From Marinosulfonomonas sp. (GTDB lineage: Bacteria; Pseudomonadota; Alphaproteobacteria; Rhodobacterales; Rhodobacteraceae): a stretch of 9,145 nucleotides of DNA. The notes under the pieces were generated by a model. That model ran no database searches, was not told the DNA's origin, and was given only the letters and a program-made list of their open reading frames with translations. The position numbers and the translations under genes were made by a program. Positions 6,144-9,145 of this stretch are shown here, piece after piece (the stretch's first letter is position 1; each line of letters starts with the position of its first letter). The stretch is taken from positions 1-9,145 of the forward strand of contig WGBJ01000517.1 in NCBI GenBank assembly GCA_015494385.1, given 5' to 3'.

Positions 6144-7238
6144 CTACGCATCTTTCTTGCGCGCGCTTTCCGGCCCCAAGGGGTGTTTCGCGTGCGGGTA
6201 TTCCGGATGGTGGTGGTGATCATGGTCGTGATGGTGATGCCCATCCCCGTGGTCATGATCATGATGATGGTGGTGGTGATCCATATCCAGCCGACATTCG
6301 CCGGTGCAGAACGTATCGCACAAATCACAGGTTTCCACTGTTGCACCGGGCGCATTGGCACCCTGCCCTTCTACATGGTGATGATGGCTTTCCTGAACCG
6401 CACCCACCTCGGCCTCGAACCCCAATACCTGCGTGCGGTATTTGCACGTTCCGCAGGTTTCCGGAGGCATATCGCCCAGTTGCTCCATCACCCGTTCGGC
6501 AAAGGTTTCCAGCACCTGCGCATGATCATTCAGATAGCCCGCCTTCACAAACTGGATATCCGGATGTGCTGCCGCCACCTTGTCGGTAAAGCCGTAGATC
6601 CGGTCAATCAGAATACCCGCAAACAGGAAATAGGGAAACACAATCACCCGCTTGTATCCCAGCCGCGTGGTGTGCTCCAGACAGGGTTCCACCAGCGGAA
6701 AAGTCACACCGGAATAGCCAACTTCGCACCAGCCAAACCCCATGCCTTCCCACAGCATCCGCGCCACTTTGGCAACATTGGCGTTGGCATCGGGATCAGA
6801 CGCGCCGCGCCCGATCACCACCAGACAGGTTTCCTCAAGCGGCAGATCACCGTATTCGGCATTGGCCGCGTCAACCGCTTCCTGCACCCGCGCACCGGCG
6901 GCCGCGATCATCTTGGGGTCCACGCCCAATTCGCGACCGTAGGTCACGTCCACGCCGTGCTTTTTGGCATAGGTGTTCAGCACCGTCGGAATATCGTTCT
7001 TGGTGTGCATCGCGGCAAACAGCATCCCCGGAACGGCGATAATGCGGTCACATCCGGCCCCGCGCAGACGGTCCAGACCGTCGCGGATCACCGGATTTGC
7101 AAACTCCAGATAGCCGTAATCAACCGCATAATCATCCGGCAACAGCGCGGGCAGCTTTTCGGCCAGCACCGCAAATTCATTCACTGCATCTTGCGATCGC
7201 GAGCCGTGGCCGCAGATCATCACACCAATCTTGCCCAT
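6144..7238 (-). CDS. cbiX: Sirohydrochlorin cobaltochelatase, long form with Cys- and His-rich C-terminal tail
   Basis: CbiX inserts cobalt into sirohydrochlorin, the entry step of the cobalt-early corrin route. The 364-aa protein has a two-repeat chelatase core: repeat one begins IGVMICGHGSRSQDAVNEF with His11 and carries PGMLFAAMHTKNDIP with His78; repeat two begins CLVVIGRGASDPDANANVAK (the equivalent histidine is Arg) with VIVFPYFLFAGILIDRI. After about residue 260 comes a metal-binding-type tail: CGTC (Cys262, 265), CDLCDTFCTGEC (Cys304, 307, 311, 315), HHHH at 285-288, then 19 histidines between 321 and 352 mixed with Asp. Long CbiX forms of Bacillus megaterium type carry an Fe-S centre and His-rich region, a likely parallel. 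The start at 7238 has AGGAGG 9 bases upstream; the open frame to 7418 is discarded because it would overlap the preceding gene. Four bases separate it from that gene's stop. Confidence 0.92.
   Translation of the reverse strand: MGKIGVMICGHGSRSQDAVNEFAVLAEKLPALLPDDYAVDYGYLEFANPVIRDGLDRLRGAGCDRIIAVPGMLFAAMHTKNDIPTVLNTYAKKHGVDVTYGRELGVDPKMIAAAGARVQEAVDAANAEYGDLPLEETCLVVIGRGASDPDANANVAKVARMLWEGMGFGWCEVGYSGVTFPLVEPCLEHTTRLGYKRVIVFPYFLFAGILIDRIYGFTDKVAAAHPDIQFVKAGYLNDHAQVLETFAERVMEQLGDMPPETCGTCKYRTQVLGFEAEVGAVQESHHHHVEGQGANAPGATVETCDLCDTFCTGECRLDMDHHHHHHDHDHGDGHHHHDHDHHHHPEYPHAKHPLGPESARKKDA
6170..6300 (-). repeat. Low-complexity CAC/CAT-GAC tract encoding the CbiX poly-His/Asp tail
   Basis: The plus strand shows runs of ATGGTG/GTGGTG/ATGATC units between about 6200 and 6285, which on the coding strand are CAC, CAT, GAC and GAT codons. 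It stays in frame with cbiX and is mixed in codon choice, so it appears maintained as protein sequence. Such tracts are prone to slippage and length variation. Confidence 0.6.
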
Positions 7239-7242
7239 AAAC

Positions 7243-7467
7243 TCAGGCCTCCTGCGGTTCGGCGTCGGGTTCTTCTTCGGTCTCGTCTTCTTCCGAAGCT
7301 TCCTCGTCCCGCCCTTTCTTGGCCTGCCACAGGGCAGCAGCCGCCGCTGCGGCAATCGCCGCCAGTCCAATCCAGTGGCTATGGCCTGCGACCTCGATAA
7401 TATGGGTCGGATGCGCAAAGGCAGGGGCGGCCAGCAGGGCCAGAATTACAGACATCAGGGTTTTCAT
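7243..7467 (-). CDS. Small exported membrane-anchored protein, His-rich near the N-terminus, acidic C-terminal tail (DUF6732-like)
   Basis: The 74-aa protein has a clear signal peptide (MKTLMSVILALLAAPAFA, cleavage before His19), a short histidine-bearing segment (HPTHIIEVAGHSHW, four His at 19, 22, 29 and 31), one Ala-rich membrane segment (about 33-47, IGLAAIAAAAAAALWQ), a KKGR stop-transfer and an acidic tail with 13 Asp/Glu in the last 23 residues. It resembles the small proteins I know as DUF6732 from Rhodobacterales, but that name is from memory. It is the first gene of the minus-strand block and ends 4 bases before cbiX, whose Shine-Dalgarno lies inside it. A role in cobalt handling at the membrane is a guess from the His residues and context. 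The start at 7467 has AGAGGA about 9 bases upstream. Confidence 0.82.
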   Translation of the reverse strand: MKTLMSVILALLAAPAFAHPTHIIEVAGHSHWIGLAAIAAAAAAALWQAKKGRDEEASEEDETEEEPDAEPQEA

Positions 7468-7490
7468 CGCATATATCCTCTCGTAACCGG

Positions 7491-7555
7491 CCCAAACAGG
7501 TCAGGTGACAGGAACATATGCTCCCGACGACGCTGGTTTTGATCCCCTGTTTGGG
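7491..7555. repeat. 10-bp perfect inverted repeat with 45-bp spacer
   Basis: CCCAAACAGG (7491-7500) and CCTGTTTGGG (7546-7555) are exact reverse complements. The inner arm can instead join a local hairpin, TTGA-T-CCC/GGGTCAA (7539-7559), inside GCTGGT/ACCAGC (7532-7537 with 7566-7571), so the two structures exclude one another. The spacer also holds GGAACATATGCTCC, an imperfect palindrome around CATATG. The arm at 7491-7500 is close to the Shine-Dalgarno of the minus-strand leader gene. Confidence 0.6.
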
Positions 7556-7606
7556 TCAATCATCCACCAGCCAACCGTTCTGGCCCTTTGGGCTTCGTCT
7601 GATCCA

Positions 7607-7635
7607 GCTATAGGACGGCAGGTCCGTTACTGCAA
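7607..7635 (-). promoter_or_regulatory. Candidate minus-strand promoter for the cbiX-containing transcript
   Basis: TTGCAG (7635-7630) and TATAGC (7612-7607) are 17 bases apart, pointing toward the minus-strand operon, with an expected start near 7600 and a leader of about 130 nt. The -10 keeps TATA and the -35 keeps TTG. The -35 sits in the centre of the TCCGTT-N6-AACGGA dyad, as an operator would. This is inferred from consensus only. Confidence 0.35.
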
Positions 7636-7710
7636 ACGGATTCACGACGGCCAAGGCGCGGATGGCGACATCCCTCTTGCAATCGGGCGGGTAATCCGTT
7701 TCATCGGACC
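7621..7710. repeat. Nested complementary arms with an alternative local dyad
   Basis: GGTCCG (7621-7626) is complementary to CGGACC (7705-7710), and inside it AAACGGATT (7634-7642) is complementary to AATCCGTTT (7693-7701). The same segments can instead form a local dyad, TCCGTT-ACTGCA-AACGGA (7623-7640). The closing arm ends 7 bases before AAAGGAAA, the ribosome-binding region of the DUF1636 gene, so in plus-strand RNA the choice of pairing could affect translation. As DNA, the CGGA half-sites could also be operator sites. Confidence 0.5.
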
Positions 7711-7728
7711 AGAACAAAGGAAACCCGC

Positions 7729-8097
7729 ATGACCACCACCATCACCATCTGCGAAACCTGCAAACGCGAAGGCTGGGACGAAACCACCCACAAAACAGAC
7801 GGCGAATTGATGGCCGATCTGGTTGAGGCGGCTGCCAGCGACACCCCCGTCAAAACCCGCAGGTTTTCCTGCCTGATGGGCTGTGATCGCGCCTGCAATG
7901 TTACCATTCAGGCCGAAGGAAAGTTGAACTATACCCTTGGACAATTCACCCCCACGCCCGAGGCCGCCGAAGCCATCGTTGCCTATGCCGTCCTGCACGC
8001 CGCCAGCACATCGGGGCAGGTGCCCTATCGTGACTGGCCACAGGCGATCAAGGGGCATTTTACCACCCGCCATCCACCACTACCGGCAGACGAATGA
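7729..8097 (+). CDS. DUF1636 family protein, small Cys-rich metal/Fe-S-type protein of cobalamin loci
   Basis: The 122-aa soluble protein shows the DUF1636 cysteine pattern: CETC (Cys8, Cys11) and CLMGCDRAC (Cys48, Cys52, Cys56), within a thioredoxin-like-ferredoxin-sized fold. The ITICETCKREGWDE opening, the FSCLMGCDRACNVTIQ core and the GQFTPTPEAAEAIVAYA helix are typical as I recall the family. The biochemical function is not known to me; a metal-binding or redox role is inferred from the cysteines. The ATG at 7729 follows AAAGGAAA with good spacing. Its last codons overlap cobD as ATGA (8094-8097), so the two proteins should be made together, consistent with a cobalamin or cobalt link. 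No signal peptide is present. Confidence 0.88.
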   Translation: MTTTITICETCKREGWDETTHKTDGELMADLVEAAASDTPVKTRRFSCLMGCDRACNVTIQAEGKLNYTLGQFTPTPEAAEAIVAYAVLHAASTSGQVPYRDWPQAIKGHFTTRHPPLPADE

Positions 8098-9029
8098 ACA
8101 CCGCGCTGATCCTTTTGCTGGCCATGCTGCTGGACGCCCTGCTGGGCGAGCCAAAATGGCTGTGGTCCCGCGTGCCGCATCCGGCGGTGTTGATGGGGCG
8201 GGCCGTGGGTTGGCTGGATGAAAACTTCAATACCGGTGTGATCGGTATTGACCCGAAGGAGCGCAAACGCAGTGGCATCCTGATAATGGCCATGCTGGTT
8301 CTGGCAGCGTGGGTTGTTGGAGTAATCGTCTCTAACCTGCCTGATTTCGGCATTTTGCAAATCATACTTGCCGCAATGCTGCTGGCCCAGAAAAGCCTGA
8401 CCCAGCATGTCGCCGCCGTGGCCGACGCCCTGCGCCTGTCTACCGCTGACGGGCGGTTGATGGTGGCGCGGATTGTCGGGCGCGACACGGCGACGATGGA
8501 CGATACTGCCGTGGCCCGTGGTGCAATTGAAAGTGCGGCGGAAAACCTGTCGGACGGGGTGATCGCGCCTGCCTTCTGGTTCCTGTTGCTGGGTCTGCCC
8601 GGTCTGCTGATCTATAAAATCACCAACACGGCGGATTCGATGATCGGTTATAAAACCGAACGCCACGCCGATTTTGGCTGGGCCGCCGCGCGGCTGGATG
8701 ATGTGCTGAATTACATCCCAGCCCGCCTGACCGCCCTGCTGATTGCCGCCACCCACGGCACCCTGAACAAATGGCGCCTGATCCTGCGTGATGCACCGCT
8801 GCACCGTTCCCCCAATGCCGGCTGGCCCGAAGCAGCCATGGCCGTTACCCTGAACATCGCCCTGTCCGGACCGCGCAGCTATCACGGACAGATGCGCGAT
8901 TTCCCCTATGTCCACCCCGAAGGCCGCCGCACCCTGACCGCGGACGACATTGATGCGGCGGTAAAGGCGTTGTGGCGCGCATGGGGCGGAATGATCGCAA
9001 TTGTGGCCATAGTGGCCCTGTTCACCTGA
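8094..9029 (+). CDS. cobD: Adenosylcobinamide-phosphate synthase (membrane protein)
   Basis: CobD/CbiB attaches the (R)-1-amino-2-propanol (phosphate) side arm to adenosylcobyric acid, giving adenosylcobinamide (phosphate). The 311-aa integral membrane protein has the family layout: LDALLGEPKWLWSRVPHPAVLMGR at the N-terminus, hydrophobic segments at about 58-76, 83-97 and 162-178, the signature stretch with RDTATMDDTAVARGAIESAAEN, SDGVIAPAFWFLLLGLPG, NTADSMIGYKTERHADFG and AARLDDVLNYIPARLTAL, then PNAGWPEAAMAVTLNIALSG. A last hydrophobic helix (MIAIVAIVALF) closes it. The start overlaps the DUF1636 stop (ATGA), and there is only a weak ribosome-binding site, so coupling is likely. In this naming cobD is the cbiB homologue, not the Salmonella decarboxylase of the same name. 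No cobC follows directly. Confidence 0.96.
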   Translation: MNTALILLLAMLLDALLGEPKWLWSRVPHPAVLMGRAVGWLDENFNTGVIGIDPKERKRSGILIMAMLVLAAWVVGVIVSNLPDFGILQIILAAMLLAQKSLTQHVAAVADALRLSTADGRLMVARIVGRDTATMDDTAVARGAIESAAENLSDGVIAPAFWFLLLGLPGLLIYKITNTADSMIGYKTERHADFGWAAARLDDVLNYIPARLTALLIAATHGTLNKWRLILRDAPLHRSPNAGWPEAAMAVTLNIALSGPRSYHGQMRDFPYVHPEGRRTLTADDIDAAVKALWRAWGGMIAIVAIVALFT

Positions 9030-9033
9030 CCTA

Positions 9034-9061
9034 TTGCCACCGGCCGCAGCCCTGCTAATCT
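9034..9061 (+). promoter_or_regulatory. Candidate promoter upstream of the secreted-protein gene
   Basis: TTGCCA (9034-9039) matches five of six -35 bases; TAATCT (9056-9061) follows after 16 bases as a weak -10. An expected start near 9068 leaves about 25 nt before the ATG at 9094. It lies in the 64-bp gap after cobD, where no terminator hairpin is visible, so read-through from cobD is also possible. Confidence 0.32.
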
Positions 9062-9093
9062 GCGCCCGAATTGGTATTTTGAAAGGCTCTTTT

Positions 9094-9145
9094 ATGCGCA
9101 ATCCGATTTTCCCGATATTAACGGCACTTTGCCTGACCCTGACCC
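9094..9145 (+). CDS. Start of a secreted or lipid-anchored protein, 3' truncated by window edge
   Basis: ATG at 9094 is preceded by GAAAGG with a 7-base spacing. The 17 visible residues (MRNPIFPILTALCLTLT) are the basic start and hydrophobic core of a signal peptide; whether a lipobox follows cannot be seen. The family is unknown from this fragment. It runs in the same direction as cobD, 64 bp downstream. Confidence 0.65.
   Translation, partial: MRNPIFPILTALCLTLT

Larger units (their letters stand above)
7468..7728. promoter_or_regulatory. Divergent intergenic region with nested inverted repeats, no recognisable cobalamin riboswitch
   Basis: This 261-bp stretch separates the two divergent cobalamin transcripts and must hold both promoters. 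I looked on both strands for the conserved cobalamin-riboswitch segments (CCGCAACTG, GCCACTG, AGCCAGGAGACC) and found none. It contains several inverted repeats listed separately and has less C/G-biased triplet composition than the flanking genes. No credible coding frame was found. It could be a non-standard regulatory RNA, a set of protein operators, or both. Confidence 0.6.

Noticed and set aside
6200..6290. Tandem short repeats resembling a repeat array
   Set aside because: These are in-frame His/Asp codons of cbiX, not a CRISPR or satellite; there are no spacers.
6135..7400. Long plus-strand open frame, 421 codons, opposite cbiX
   Set aside because: It is a shadow of cbiX; its Val/Met-rich stretch is the complement of the His tail codons, and it has no family features.
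7239..7418. Upstream extension of cbiX by 60 codons
   Set aside because: It runs antiparallel in frame through most of the preceding small gene on the same strand; the ATG at 7238 has AGGAGG and begins the chelatase motif directly.
7556..7717. Minus-strand 53-codon frame from TTG, Trp-rich and somewhat protein-like (DLPSYSWIRR near its middle)
   Set aside because: There is no ATG and no ribosome-binding site, it uses AGG, AGA and CGA codons unlike its neighbours, and I recognise no family. It could be a decayed gene fragment, but this is not supported.
7468..7728. Classical cobalamin riboswitch
   Set aside because: The conserved segments (CCGCAACTG, GCCACTG, AGCCAGGAGACC) are absent on both strands, although an AAGAGGGA-like string occurs on the minus strand near 7670-7680.
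7505..7732. Plus-strand 75-codon open frame whose stop overlaps the DUF1636 ATG as ATGA
   Set aside because: It starts with GTG without a Shine-Dalgarno, its codon use is unlike the flanking genes, and its span is explained by inverted repeats; the ATGA overlap is probably chance.
8025..9101. Minus-strand open frame of 358 codons opposite cobD
   Set aside because: It is a shadow of the clear CobD/CbiB frame, with Gln/Gly/His-rich composition typical of antisense GC-rich frames.

Overview
The window reads as part of a chromosome from an alphaproteobacterium, most likely of the Rhodobacterales (roseobacter/Rhodobacter type). The grounds are its high GC content, C/G-rich third codon positions, cobalamin genes of the Cob type, a DUF1636 gene translationally coupled to cobD, and short intergenic motifs I associate with that order. 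This placement is an inference from style; no rRNA or marker gene is present.

Layout. At the left edge (1-414, +) lies the 3' part of a YkuD-type L,D-transpeptidase gene. It converges on a small uncharacterised gene (469-816, -) across a palindromic element. From 896 to 7467 there is a minus-strand block, read right to left: a small exported histidine/acidic membrane protein (7467-7243), cbiX (7238-6144), cobH (6068-5430), cobL (5374-4175), cobI (4178-3477), a cbiG-cobJ fusion (3486-1684) and cobM (1687-896). The last four are joined by overlaps (ATGA, 10 nt, ATGA), so they should be one translationally coupled unit. A strong hairpin separates cbiX from cobH, and a short conserved-looking motif separates cobH from cobL. 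Divergent from this block, on the plus strand, are a DUF1636 metal/Fe-S-type protein (7729-8097) and cobD/cbiB (8094-9029), again joined by ATGA. The first 17 codons of a signal-peptide protein start at 9094 and run off the window.

How it works together. The genes cover the middle of corrin ring synthesis: cobalt chelation into sirohydrochlorin (CbiX), C20 methylation (CobI), C17 methylation and ring contraction (CobJ domain), C11 methylation (CobM), C5/C15 methylation with decarboxylation (CobL) and the 1,2-methyl shift giving the hydrogenobyrinate/cobyrinate skeleton (CobH). Later, the aminopropanol side arm is attached (CobD/CbiB). CobG/CobZ, CobF/CbiD, CobK/CbiJ, CobB, CobNST, CobC and the other late genes are not in the window.

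The two points most worth following up are these. First, CbiX and a CbiG domain, both typical of the cobalt-early route, sit among Cob-type enzymes. Second, the 261-bp divergent intergenic region (7468-7728) has no recognisable cobalamin riboswitch but is packed with mutually exclusive inverted repeats.
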